Notes under the pieces: generated by a model
What the model was told of the DNA's origin: nothing
The model's database searches: none
Seen by the model: only the letters and a program-made list of their open reading frames with translations
Position numbers and translations under genes: made by a program
Shown: positions 17,492-26,258 of the stretch, in pieces
Position numbering within the stretch: the first letter of the stretch is position 1
Layout: each line of letters opens with the position of its first letter
NCBI GenBank assembly: GCA_014190355.1
Contig: BJGH01000001.1
Location: 1-64,000 of the forward strand
DNA length: 64,000 nucleotides
From: Alphaproteobacteria bacterium
Lineage (GTDB): Bacteria > Pseudomonadota > Alphaproteobacteria > Rickettsiales > UBA1997
Reading direction: 5' to 3'

Positions 17492-18835
17492 ATGGTTTAT
17501 TTACCTCATTGGCCAATTCCTGCAACTCTTGGAAGAAGACAAGTTGATTTTGAAACCGTGTTTGAAAGAATGAATGTGGTTTTAAAAAGACTTAATAATC
17601 CTCATCATAAAATGCCTCCAACTATCCATATTGCTGGAACTAATGGCAAAGGATCAACATCATCATTAATTGCAAAAATTTTTCAATGTTCTGGATATAA
17701 AGCTCATTTATACACCTCGCCTCATCTTCATCATTGCAATGAAAGAATTGTTCTTTCTGGTGAAAAAATATCTGATAATTTTTTATATGAAGTTCTTGAA
17801 GAAACCAGATTAGCTAGTGAAAATGTTAATCTAACTTTTATGGAAAGTTTTACTATCGGAGCATTTTTAGCGTTCAGTAAAATTCCAGCTGACGTTGTAG
17901 TGCTTGAATGCGGGATGGGAGGAAGAATTGATTCGACCAATATTGTTGAAAATAAAATTGCTACCGTAATTACTCCAATTTCTTTTGACCATACCGAATA
18001 TCTTGGCGATACCATCGCTAAAATTGCCCTTGAAAAAGTTATGATAATACGACAAAAAGTGCCATTAATTGTTTCATCTCAATGCCAAGAAGCAAATAAC
18101 TTAATTAAAATTATAACTGCTGATCAAAATATTGAAAGCTATTTTTTTGATGAGGACTACACTGTAAGAATGGATCCAATTACCAAAGAGTTTGATTATT
18201 TTTTTGCAGATATTTTTTTTGAAAATCTTGCAAAACCAGCTCTTCTTGGTAATCACCAATATATCAATTTTGCAACAGCTATAACTTGTGCACTAGCCCT
18301 TAAAAACTTCAACTTAAGCGAATCAGCAATTCGTAAGGCAATTCAAACTGTTCAATGGCCTAGCAGACTTGAAAAAATTAACAACAATTTAAATAAAATT
18401 TTTGAGAATAAAGCAAGCGAATTATGGATTGATGGAGCACATAACGAAGGGGGAGCAACATGCCTAAATCAATGGCTTAAAGAACAAGATAGTACTTTAA
18501 AAAATTACATAATTTGTGGATTTAGTAGAGGCAAATGTAAAGAGGGTTTTATTAATAAATTTCAGGATACTGCCAGATTAATTGCCGTTAGAGTAAATGG
18601 TGAACCTTATGCCGAGGATCCTCAAATAATATGCAACATTGCCAAGAAATATTATGATCAAATCCAAGGTTTTGAGGATCTAATTGATGCTTTAAAATAT
18701 ATAAGTAAAGAACAAGCAGATAAACCATGTAGGGTTATAATTTGTGGATCACTTCATCTGGCTCGCGATGTAAAGAAGTATTCACAAATTTATAAAAATA
18801 ACTTTGATAATAAAATTACTTTTAAAGATTTTTAA
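17492..18835 (+). CDS. folC: Folylpolyglutamate / dihydrofolate synthase FolC
   Basis: This 447-residue Mur-ligase-family enzyme would add glutamate to dihydropteroate and folates. The ATP-binding loop IAGTNGKGSTSS (47-58) is clear, as are YTSPHLHHCNERI, ECGMGGRIDSTN and FDHTEYLG, the FolC metal and carbamylation region. The C-terminal Mur-type domain shows LWIDGAHNEGG. The length fits the family (about 430). It diverges from the porin gene and converges with dadA, with only 13 bases between their stops. No folate-synthesis neighbours are present. Confidence 0.95.
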   Translation: MVYLPHWPIPATLGRRQVDFETVFERMNVVLKRLNNPHHKMPPTIHIAGTNGKGSTSSLIAKIFQCSGYKAHLYTSPHLHHCNERIVLSGEKISDNFLYEVLEETRLASENVNLTFMESFTIGAFLAFSKIPADVVVLECGMGGRIDSTNIVENKIATVITPISFDHTEYLGDTIAKIALEKVMIIRQKVPLIVSSQCQEANNLIKIITADQNIESYFFDEDYTVRMDPITKEFDYFFADIFFENLAKPALLGNHQYINFATAITCALALKNFNLSESAIRKAIQTVQWPSRLEKINNNLNKIFENKASELWIDGAHNEGGATCLNQWLKEQDSTLKNYIICGFSRGKCKEGFINKFQDTARLIAVRVNGEPYAEDPQIICNIAKKYYDQIQGFEDLIDALKYISKEQADKPCRVIICGSLHLARDVKKYSQIYKNNFDNKITFKDF

Positions 18836-18848
18836 TAAAAATATTAAC

Positions 18849-20138
18849 TTAATTAAGTTCATTATTCAAAAAATCAAAAGCTGGACTAGTGTGATTATTA
18901 ATTAAATCACTCAGTATTTTTCCTGATGCAAGAGACAAAGTCCAACCTAATGAACCATGACCAGTATTTAAGTAAAGATTGGGATATTTTTTTGAATTAC
19001 AAATTAATGGTATCGAATTTGGACGAAGTGGGCGAAAACCAGACCAATGTTTACAACTGTCAATATCTCCAAAATTACTAAAAGTTGACAATAAATTATT
19101 TTTTAAAAATTTTATTGGTTTAGAATATGAATTTTTATGAATATCAGTTGATGCAAATTCTGCTACACCTCCAACCCTAAAAACATTACCGATTCTGCTG
19201 TAAACAATTCTTTTTTCAACATCTGTTAGACAGCTTGTGGGAGCTATATATTCCTCATTGCAATTAATTGATAAACTGTATCCTTTTACCGGCAATACAT
19301 CAGTATTAACATTTATTCCGGATAACATTTTATTAGATAGAGCTCCTAAGGCATAAACATAGGCATCAGCGATATAAACTTTGTCCTGAGTATTAATTCC
19401 AGTAATTTTTTGATAATTGTTTAACAAATTTTTTACCTCAACATTGTAAACAAATTCAACCCCATACTTTTCCTCACATAATTTCGCTAAATTTTTAGTG
19501 AATAAATAGCTATCTGCACTTGCATCTTCAGGATACAATATTCCGCCAGCTAATTGTTTTTTATCAAGCAATTTAACCAAATTAGCCTCATGCTCTATGC
19601 ATTGATTTGCAGAATAAACTATTGGACGATTTCCAGATAATAGATTATATTGAATATTCAAAATATCTCTTTCATATGCTTTTTTACTTCTGTAGAAATG
19701 AAGTATTCCATTTTTCTTATAATTAAAATTTCTACCATTAGACCAAGATGAATTATGTTGCGACTCCTTATCTAAAAAAACCTTCATTAAATCCTTACTG
19801 TAAACGGCTATTGAGTATAAGTTTTGACTATTTATCAAAGCTTTCTTTGGCGATGAATTTTTTGTAAATTTTACTAACCAATTGAGGGTTTTTTTATCAA
19901 ATTTTTTTATTGAAGCAAACGATGTTGGATGTAAAACTGTTTTAACAAATTTGGAAAAAAAAAGGTCTTCAGCCCAAGTCTTAGTATGTGAATAGCTGAG
20001 TTGCGAACCATTTGCAAAAGAACAACCCGAACCAGGTTCATTATTTTTCTCCAAAACAGTAACTTTATGACCTTGACTTGCAAGATAATATGCGGATGAA
20101 ACACCAATAACTCCCGCTCCTAAAACTATAATTCTCAT
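18849..20138 (-). CDS. dadA: D-amino acid dehydrogenase small subunit (DadA-type FAD oxidoreductase)
   Basis: This 429-residue DAO-family flavoprotein oxidises D-amino acids and passes electrons to the respiratory chain at the inner membrane. The FAD dinucleotide motif GAGVIGVSSAYYLA (residues 7-20) is followed by VLEK. GSGCSFANGSQLSYS near 37-51 and the C-terminal GHGSLGWTLSLASGK are DadA signatures. The length matches DadA (about 430). No alanine racemase gene is adjacent. Together with the lytic transglycosylase and AmgK-like gene it could help recycle D-alanine from peptidoglycan, which is inference. Proline or glycine oxidases are less likely alternatives. Confidence 0.9.
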   Translation of the reverse strand: MRIIVLGAGVIGVSSAYYLASQGHKVTVLEKNNEPGSGCSFANGSQLSYSHTKTWAEDLFFSKFVKTVLHPTSFASIKKFDKKTLNWLVKFTKNSSPKKALINSQNLYSIAVYSKDLMKVFLDKESQHNSSWSNGRNFNYKKNGILHFYRSKKAYERDILNIQYNLLSGNRPIVYSANQCIEHEANLVKLLDKKQLAGGILYPEDASADSYLFTKNLAKLCEEKYGVEFVYNVEVKNLLNNYQKITGINTQDKVYIADAYVYALGALSNKMLSGINVNTDVLPVKGYSLSINCNEEYIAPTSCLTDVEKRIVYSRIGNVFRVGGVAEFASTDIHKNSYSKPIKFLKNNLLSTFSNFGDIDSCKHWSGFRPLRPNSIPLICNSKKYPNLYLNTGHGSLGWTLSLASGKILSDLINNHTSPAFDFLNNELN

Positions 20139-20343
20139 TAAAAATATTATTTAGAGTTTGAATAATTCGTGGGAAAATAAAACCTAACCAACTTATTATA
20201 AATTTTAAGTTCTTATCAATAGCAAATAAACTTAAAAACTTAACATGAGTATTTTAATAATTTACAGTAATTAATATTGGCTTTATTATTTTAAAAAGTT
20301 AAAACTTATATGTTTATTAAGCAAGTTTTTTTTAAAAATTTCT

Positions 20344-23100
20344 ATGTTTTATAATTTTAATAATATTTACAACATCTCAAGTAATTATAACTTTCTTGAA
20401 AGTCTAGGGTTATGGGTTAACTCAAACTTTTCAAATAATAGAGATCTCAACTTAATCTTGCCAAGTCAAAGAGCTTGCTCAAAATTTAAAAAAATACTAG
20501 CTAATAACAATTGTAAAATTCTCCCTAAAATTATTGCAATTTCAGACATTAATTTAAATGATTTTGCAATTTTTAACGATTTAGAAAACTACCAAAAAAT
20601 AAGCCATGAAATAACTCAGGCAAAAAAAATTGATCAGATAGAAGCTATGTTTTTAGTTGGTGAAGAAATTGCTAAAGTAAATTTTTTCGGTAAATTAAAT
20701 TTTGAAAATTGCTGTAAATTGGCTTTAAAATTTCAAGAGATTTTTGACGATATCGAATTTGAACAGATTAATATTTCTAATTTTAATAAAATTGAAAACA
20801 TTAACTTAGCTCTTCACAGACAAATATCTCTTGAGTTTATTAAGGATTTTTATTTGGAAATAAAAAATAAAATGATTCAAAATAATCTATATTTTAACTC
20901 ATCATATCAAAATTTTATTATCAATAAATTCGCTAATTTTCTTAATCAAAAACAACTTGAATATCCAATTATTATTGCAGGTTCAACAGGTAGTACAGAT
21001 TGCGGAAGAAATTTAATTAAATCAATTGCAAATCAAAAAAAGGGATTTGTTGTACTTCATAATTTTTATTCAATAGATCATCGCAAAAAGAACCATCCAC
21101 AATTTTTAAATAATCAGCTTGTAAATTTTTTAAAATATGAAAAATCTGCAATAAAACAAATTGAATTTAATGAAACCATTCTTAGCAATGAACATCGCTA
21201 TAACTTTACAAAAGAAATAATGAAAACAGATGACGAAAGTGAGTCATGGCAATTTTTTGCTAAAAATTCAAATTCTCATAAAATAATTGAAGATTTACAA
21301 GAAAATTTTCTATACTGTGAAGCAACAAATCAAATCAATGAAGCCGATATAATTTCTAAAATAATTAATGATAACATTAGATATAAATATAATATAGCCA
21401 TTATTAATAATAACGAATTCTTAACAAAGAATATCGAACATAATTTAACTCAACTAGGAATAAATTTTATTAATAGCAATAAAATTAATTTAGTAAACAA
21501 TAGTTTAATTAGTTTTCTTAACGATTTAATATTACTTGCTGAAAGCGATTTTAACTCCCATCTTCTTCTTAATATCTTACGCAATAAATTTTGTAAATTT
21601 TCAAAAAATCCGCAAATAATTAACTTATTCGAAATTGAAATAATAAGACAACAAAGAAATTTTCATGGTATAAAAGGAATTTTAGACAAATGTCAAAATA
21701 ATGAAATCTTAAAAGAATTTATTGAGAATTTTATTAAATGCCTTCCCAGCGACAATTCTATAAATTCCTTAATAGCTAGCATTGAAAATATTAGTGATGA
21801 AAAATGGCATGAAATTCTCTCAAAAAACAATGCTGGAAATCAAATATCTACTCTCTTTGCTAAACTAAAACACTTTAATTATCGCTATAGCAATGCTAGT
21901 GAATTTAATTTTATTTGCTCAACACTCAAATATAACGATAATGATATTATTGATTGCAAAACTCATATTATCTCTAACATTGAAGCAAGGCTATTAAATT
22001 ATGATATGATTATTATTCCTAGTTTAAATGATGGAGATTTTCCTGAAATTGTTGAAGAAAATTGGCTTGGAAAAAAAATTCTTTTTGATTTAGGTATTGA
22101 TAGATCGACAAAAAAATTAAGTCAAAATGCTTTTGATTTTTGTAATTATTTAGGCAATAAAAAAGTTGTTTTAACAAGATCAATTAATAATTCAAATTCG
22201 TCAACTATAGCATCAGCTTTTTTATTAAAATTTTTAACTTTATTAAAAAAAATTGGACCTAACTTTCAATTTAAATATCAATTTTCTCATGAAAATAAAA
22301 TAATTTCTCGATGCAAAATTAATATTCCATCATTTAAGCCTGAAAAAAAATACCTTCCCAATAAATTATCTATTACTGAATTTACTCCCTTAATTAACGA
22401 GCCATATTCATTTTATTTAAAAAAGATTTTAAAACTTAATGAAATTAAAAAAATTGATTATCAACCAAGTTATGCAGAATTTGGAAGTTTTGTTCATAAA
22501 GCCTTAGAAAATTTCATTAATAATAATTCAAATGTTACAGATTTTAAATTAATTTTTCAGGAATTTTTTACTAACAAAGAAGCTTTATATACTTGGTATG
22601 CAAGGTTTAATAAAATATTTAACAACTTTATAATTCATGATCAGGAACTAAAAACTTCAAAAAATTATTGTGAACTTAAAATTGAATTTAATTTAAATGA
22701 TATCAGAATTATTGGCAAAATTGATCGAGTTATCAAGGATAGTGATGGTAAAATTTCAATTGTTGATTATAAAACTGGTTCAATACCATCAATAAAATCG
22801 GTAATTTCTGGTAAAGAAATTCAACTTCCACTAGGAGCAATTGGTATGATTAAACAAGGATTTTGTAAATTAGAAGAAATAAACAACTTATTTTATTGGA
22901 AATTATCAGTTAATAATAGATTTGAATTAAAATTAGTAGATAATAATATTTCCTCACAAGAAATTATAAATAATACTATCAAATTAATTGAGGAGATTTA
23001 CGAAAACTATTTTTTTAATAACAATCCTTTTTTTGCCTTTAAAAAATCAAACAATCAATTTTATAATAATCTTATGAGGTATGAAGAATGGAGCAATTAA
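20344..23100 (+). CDS. addB: Double-strand break repair nuclease AddB (alphaproteobacterial type)
   Basis: This 918-residue protein has the layout of alphaproteobacterial AddB: a helicase-like N-terminal region without a working Walker A (ILPSQRACSKFKKI near residue 40), a middle region with IIPSLNDGDFPE, and a C-terminal PD-(D/E)XK nuclease domain. The nuclease shows FGSFVHKALE near 713, then GKIDRVIKD and IVDYKTG near 790-810, with Asp and Lys catalytic residues. With AddA it would resect DNA ends for RecA loading. AddA is not in the window. The sequence is very AT-rich and Asn/Lys-rich, so it looks fast-evolving. truA overlaps its last 13 bases. Confidence 0.82.
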   Translation: MFYNFNNIYNISSNYNFLESLGLWVNSNFSNNRDLNLILPSQRACSKFKKILANNNCKILPKIIAISDINLNDFAIFNDLENYQKISHEITQAKKIDQIEAMFLVGEEIAKVNFFGKLNFENCCKLALKFQEIFDDIEFEQINISNFNKIENINLALHRQISLEFIKDFYLEIKNKMIQNNLYFNSSYQNFIINKFANFLNQKQLEYPIIIAGSTGSTDCGRNLIKSIANQKKGFVVLHNFYSIDHRKKNHPQFLNNQLVNFLKYEKSAIKQIEFNETILSNEHRYNFTKEIMKTDDESESWQFFAKNSNSHKIIEDLQENFLYCEATNQINEADIISKIINDNIRYKYNIAIINNNEFLTKNIEHNLTQLGINFINSNKINLVNNSLISFLNDLILLAESDFNSHLLLNILRNKFCKFSKNPQIINLFEIEIIRQQRNFHGIKGILDKCQNNEILKEFIENFIKCLPSDNSINSLIASIENISDEKWHEILSKNNAGNQISTLFAKLKHFNYRYSNASEFNFICSTLKYNDNDIIDCKTHIISNIEARLLNYDMIIIPSLNDGDFPEIVEENWLGKKILFDLGIDRSTKKLSQNAFDFCNYLGNKKVVLTRSINNSNSSTIASAFLLKFLTLLKKIGPNFQFKYQFSHENKIISRCKINIPSFKPEKKYLPNKLSITEFTPLINEPYSFYLKKILKLNEIKKIDYQPSYAEFGSFVHKALENFINNNSNVTDFKLIFQEFFTNKEALYTWYARFNKIFNNFIIHDQELKTSKNYCELKIEFNLNDIRIIGKIDRVIKDSDGKISIVDYKTGSIPSIKSVISGKEIQLPLGAIGMIKQGFCKLEEINNLFYWKLSVNNRFELKLVDNNISSQEIINNTIKLIEEIYENYFFNNNPFFAFKKSNNQFYNNLMRYEEWSN
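23076..23080 (+). promoter_or_regulatory. Ribosome binding site of truA inside addB
   Basis: GAGGT lies 7 bases before the truA ATG at 23088, within the addB coding sequence. It is one of the few clear Shine-Dalgarno sites in this AT-rich window and supports the overlapping start. Confidence 0.6.
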
Positions 23101-23849
23101 TTCAAAGATATCGTCTTGAAATAGAATATGATGGAACAAATTATCATGGATTTCAAAAACAAAATAATTTAAACATTCCAACCATTGAAAATTCCCTACT
23201 TAAAGCAATTAATAATATTTTTAATCAAGATCCAATTATAACAGTTAGTGGAAGAACCGATGCAGGTGTTCATGCTCTCTTACAAACAATTAATTTCGAT
23301 TTAAATAAAAATTATTTCCCATATCAAATTATTTCAGGTTTAAATCATTATTTTAGGACAAATAATCATAATATTAGCATTATAAAATGCCAAAAAGTTA
23401 ATGATGACTTTAATGCAAGGTTAGATGCAAAGATGCGTCACTATCGATACATTATAATTAATCGTAATTCACCATTAACAATTGATAAATATCGCGCATG
23501 GCACATTACTAAACAACTCAATGTTCAAGATATGATTCAAGCAAGTAAAATTCTAATTGGAACGCATGATTTTTCTTCTTTTCGTGATGCAGATTGCCAA
23601 GCAAATTCTCCAATTAGAACTATCAATAAAATTTTTATTGATAAAATTGATAGTAAAATATTAATTGAAGTTAGTGCAAAATCTTTTCTTCACCATATGG
23701 TAAGAAATATTGTTGGTACTCTAGTATACGTTGGAACTGGAAGATATCAAGTCGATTTTATTAAAGATATTTTATCTGCAAAAAATCGAAACAGATCAGG
23801 TCCGAACGCTCCAGCATGTGGTTTATATTTCTTAAAAACCGATTACTAG
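23088..23849 (+). CDS. truA: tRNA pseudouridine(38-40) synthase TruA
   Basis: This 253-residue enzyme would isomerise uridines 38-40 in the tRNA anticodon arm. The catalytic aspartate sits in SGRTDAGVHA near residue 57. YDGTNYHGFQKQ at the N-terminus, FRDADCQANSPIRT in the middle and SFLHHMVRNIVGTLVYVG are family signatures. The length fits TruA (about 250-270). The start overlaps the addB stop by 13 bases and has a GAGGT site. In many alphaproteobacteria truA follows fmt; here fmt lies 8 kb away on its own. Confidence 0.96.
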   Translation: MEQLIQRYRLEIEYDGTNYHGFQKQNNLNIPTIENSLLKAINNIFNQDPIITVSGRTDAGVHALLQTINFDLNKNYFPYQIISGLNHYFRTNNHNISIIKCQKVNDDFNARLDAKMRHYRYIIINRNSPLTIDKYRAWHITKQLNVQDMIQASKILIGTHDFSSFRDADCQANSPIRTINKIFIDKIDSKILIEVSAKSFLHHMVRNIVGTLVYVGTGRYQVDFIKDILSAKNRNRSGPNAPACGLYFLKTDY

Positions 23850-23883
23850 TTCTAATAATTTTTTTAAATTAATTTTAATTGGC

Positions 23884-24759
23884 ATGAAAAAAACTTCGAA
23901 AGCATTTGCAGTTATTGAATTATCAATAATTATGATGGTAGTTGGGATATTATTACTTAACGAATCGTCAGATAATAAGTTAATAAGAAATATTAGGATT
24001 CTTTCAGCACAAAATGTAACGAGAAGTTCTCCGATCAACTCAATGAGAGGATTATTAGTATGGTTTGAAACTTCACTTGAATCAAGTTTTCAAATAAGCG
24101 AACGACTTGATAAAAAAAATATTTCAATTTGGGTGGATAATAATCCATACTCATCTTTTAAGAAGAATTTTATTCAATTACAAAAAGCTAATTCTAGGCC
24201 TAAATTCATTGAAAATGCAATAAATGGTATACCTGCTTTAAAATTTGATGGGACAGATGATTATATGGTAATTCCCTCAATCAAATTTAATAGCGAAAAT
24301 ATTTCAGTTTTTTTAGTTGGAAAAAGAACATCATACTCACATTACCAAGGATCAATTTCAGGATTCAATTCAAATAACAGTGACGATATGGCAAATGGAT
24401 CTTTAGTGGCATTTTACGATCAGAATAGCTTTACCTCGATTGCCTCAGGTACCAATTATTCAAATGTGAAGGGAGTTGGTGATAATAATCCTTACATTCT
24501 TTCAACAATATTTAATGGTAAAAAAAATGTAACCTATATTAATGGAAATATCGGAACAAACTCAAAGGGTAATCCGGTTTTTGATTTTAATAAAATACTC
24601 GTTGGAGCAAGATACAATATGAATCAGCCAGATAGCTTTTTCAATGGTCATATTGGCGAAATAATTATTTTCAATAGAGCGCTTAACAGCGAAGAAAGAA
24701 AATCTATTGAATATTATCTTGCTAGAAAATTTTCAATCAAACTCGACTATTCTTTTTAA
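23884..24759 (+). CDS. Pseudopilin-like protein with LamG/concanavalin-type C-terminal domain
   Basis: The 291-residue product begins with a basic KKTSK, then AFAVIELSIIMMVVGILLL, a hydrophobic helix that resembles a type IV (pseudo)pilin N-terminus with Glu near the +5 position. The remainder (about 50-285) looks like a LamG/concanavalin-type beta sandwich: PALKFDGTDDYM, a FLVGKRTS strand, a YINGNI segment and HIGEIIIFNRALNSEERKSI, the usual ending of such domains. It may be a surface or periplasmic carbohydrate-binding protein. It starts 34 bases after truA. No pilin peptidase or assembly ATPase is nearby. The cleavage site has Ala where Gly is usual. Confidence 0.6.
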   Translation: MKKTSKAFAVIELSIIMMVVGILLLNESSDNKLIRNIRILSAQNVTRSSPINSMRGLLVWFETSLESSFQISERLDKKNISIWVDNNPYSSFKKNFIQLQKANSRPKFIENAINGIPALKFDGTDDYMVIPSIKFNSENISVFLVGKRTSYSHYQGSISGFNSNNSDDMANGSLVAFYDQNSFTSIASGTNYSNVKGVGDNNPYILSTIFNGKKNVTYINGNIGTNSKGNPVFDFNKILVGARYNMNQPDSFFNGHIGEIIIFNRALNSEERKSIEYYLARKFSIKLDYSF

Positions 24760-24775
24760 AATTTTAAAAATAGAT

Positions 24776-25756
24776 TTAAGCATTATTACAAATGTTAAGA
24801 AAATGCCTAAAAATATTGTTATCCATATTAAAAAAACGATCTCTTGCTGAATCAATATCCTGAATTATTTCAGTTAGATGATCATAATTTTCATCAAATG
24901 CATTGCCATAAATAAGCTCATATTTACTTATTCCAATTTGCAAAGAACACAAACTTAACAATAAAGCAGATATTGACAGCCAGTGGTTACAGTTTGAACT
25001 TGCTACTCTGTATTCAATTCGATAATCTTTAAAATTCTTAAATGTAGGAATTCTAATTGCACAGGTTCTATTATTACTTCCAATACTTAAATTCACAGGA
25101 GAATTATATTTACCTAGACTAAATAATTTTTTATTTATTTCTTTATTATATCTTAAATAATCTAGTTGTGATGGAGCAAGAATAATTAAGATGTCGTTAG
25201 TTTTGTCCAATAAATTATTACATATTAATTCCTGAAACAATGAGCAGCTTCTCAAAATATTTGTTTTGTTTTTATCTAGTACTGATAAATTAAATTGAAG
25301 CGAATTTGGACAATCATCTAAACTATGAAATGCTTTATAACTAATCTGATATCCATTTAAATTTGCCAAATTAGATAAATTTTCTTTGAATGAATCTAGA
25401 TCTTCACATAATTCCAAGATATTATCATATGGGAAAGACGAAAACTCAAGCTGATTTATACCCTGCTCTCTTTTAATTAAACCAATTTTATTAATAAAAA
25501 AATGATCGTTACATAGATCAATAAATTTATCTAATTCATCATCTTTAATATGTTGAACAATTTTTTTTTCATCACCATCGTTGTTTATTTTATTATGATT
25601 TCTGGGAGTTAAATAAAATTCTAACTCAACTCCTATTACCAGATTATATCCAAAAAAGTTAATTCTTAAAAAATCTTTTAGATGGGTATATGAATATTCA
25701 GTAATTTTAAGTTTATGTTTAGAAAATTTATCTAGATATAAATCATATTTAGTCAA
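24776..25756 (-). CDS. Divergent glutamine-synthetase-like protein
   Basis: This 326-residue protein shows the order of segments seen in the catalytic domain of glutamine synthetase. GVELEFYL near residue 42 holds the Glu strand, EQGINQLEFSSFPYDN resembles the E-x(4)-Q-x-E segment, and NRTCAIRIPTF plus YRIEYRVASSNCNHWL resemble the arginine-rich active-site segments. However, the histidine-containing GSGMHxH segment is not recognisable, DPSANPYL is altered, and the length is well short of the 440-470 residues of active enzymes. It may have lost ligase activity or act on another amine. It lies 2 bases before the trxA stop on the same strand. Confidence 0.6.
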   Translation of the reverse strand: MTKYDLYLDKFSKHKLKITEYSYTHLKDFLRINFFGYNLVIGVELEFYLTPRNHNKINNDGDEKKIVQHIKDDELDKFIDLCNDHFFINKIGLIKREQGINQLEFSSFPYDNILELCEDLDSFKENLSNLANLNGYQISYKAFHSLDDCPNSLQFNLSVLDKNKTNILRSCSLFQELICNNLLDKTNDILIILAPSQLDYLRYNKEINKKLFSLGKYNSPVNLSIGSNNRTCAIRIPTFKNFKDYRIEYRVASSNCNHWLSISALLLSLCSLQIGISKYELIYGNAFDENYDHLTEIIQDIDSARDRFFNMDNNIFRHFLNICNNA

Positions 25757-25758
25757 GG

Positions 25759-26082
25759 CTAAATAGCTAAAGTTTTTTTAATCCAATCATTAAGAGCAGC
25801 CTTAGGAAGAGCTCCAACCTTGCTATCCATAAGTTTACCATCTTTAAAAATCATTAACGACGGAATTCCTCTAACCATTAATTTTGAAGGAGTTTCAGGA
25901 TTGTCATCAACATTACACTTAAAAATATTTAAGTTATTCTGCATTTCAGTAGCTAACTGCTCAAGAACTGGAGAAAGTTGTTTACATGGTCCGCACCAGT
26001 CGGCATAAAAATCAAGCAAAACAGGAACCTTTGAATTTATAACATCAGTTTCAAAAGTTTTGTCAGAGGTATATTTAATCAT
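25759..26082 (-). CDS. trxA: Thioredoxin
   Basis: This 107-residue thioredoxin carries the redox motif WCGPC near residues 29-33 inside DFYADWCGPCKQLSP, and the cis-proline segment GIPSLMIFKDGK. It would reduce disulfides in cytosolic proteins such as ribonucleotide reductase. The length and start match the family exactly. The gene precedes the glutamine-synthetase-like gene by 2 bases and is probably co-transcribed with it. A GC-richer, foldable leader lies just upstream. Confidence 0.97.
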   Translation of the reverse strand: MIKYTSDKTFETDVINSKVPVLLDFYADWCGPCKQLSPVLEQLATEMQNNLNIFKCNVDDNPETPSKLMVRGIPSLMIFKDGKLMDSKVGALPKAALNDWIKKTLAI

Positions 26083-26100
26083 AAAAAAAAATTTAAAGAG

Positions 26101-26190
26101 TTAACACCGAAGCTGTTTTTAAGTTTTAGAATTTCCAGCCTAAGTAATTGATTCCCTGATTAACGGGGTATATGGCCTTGCCACATTCAA
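26101..26190 (-). other. GC-richer foldable leader upstream of trxA
   Basis: On the minus strand, 20-110 bases before trxA, ATGTGGC pairs with GCCATAT around AAG (26170-26186, one G-T pair). ACCCC and GGGA arms follow, and GCTG can pair with CAGC across about 20 bases. No riboswitch, tRNA or tmRNA signature fits. It may be a leader RNA or the 3' end of the lptD transcript. Confidence 0.3.
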
Positions 26191-26258
26191 AAAATTATAA
26201 CAAAACCATAACATTATTTTAATCATGATATGACTTTTTATAATTTTCAAATTTAATC

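Noticed and set aside
26101..26190. tRNA gene
   Set aside because: No T-loop GTTCRA sequence, no acceptor stem pairing and no anticodon arm of the right size.
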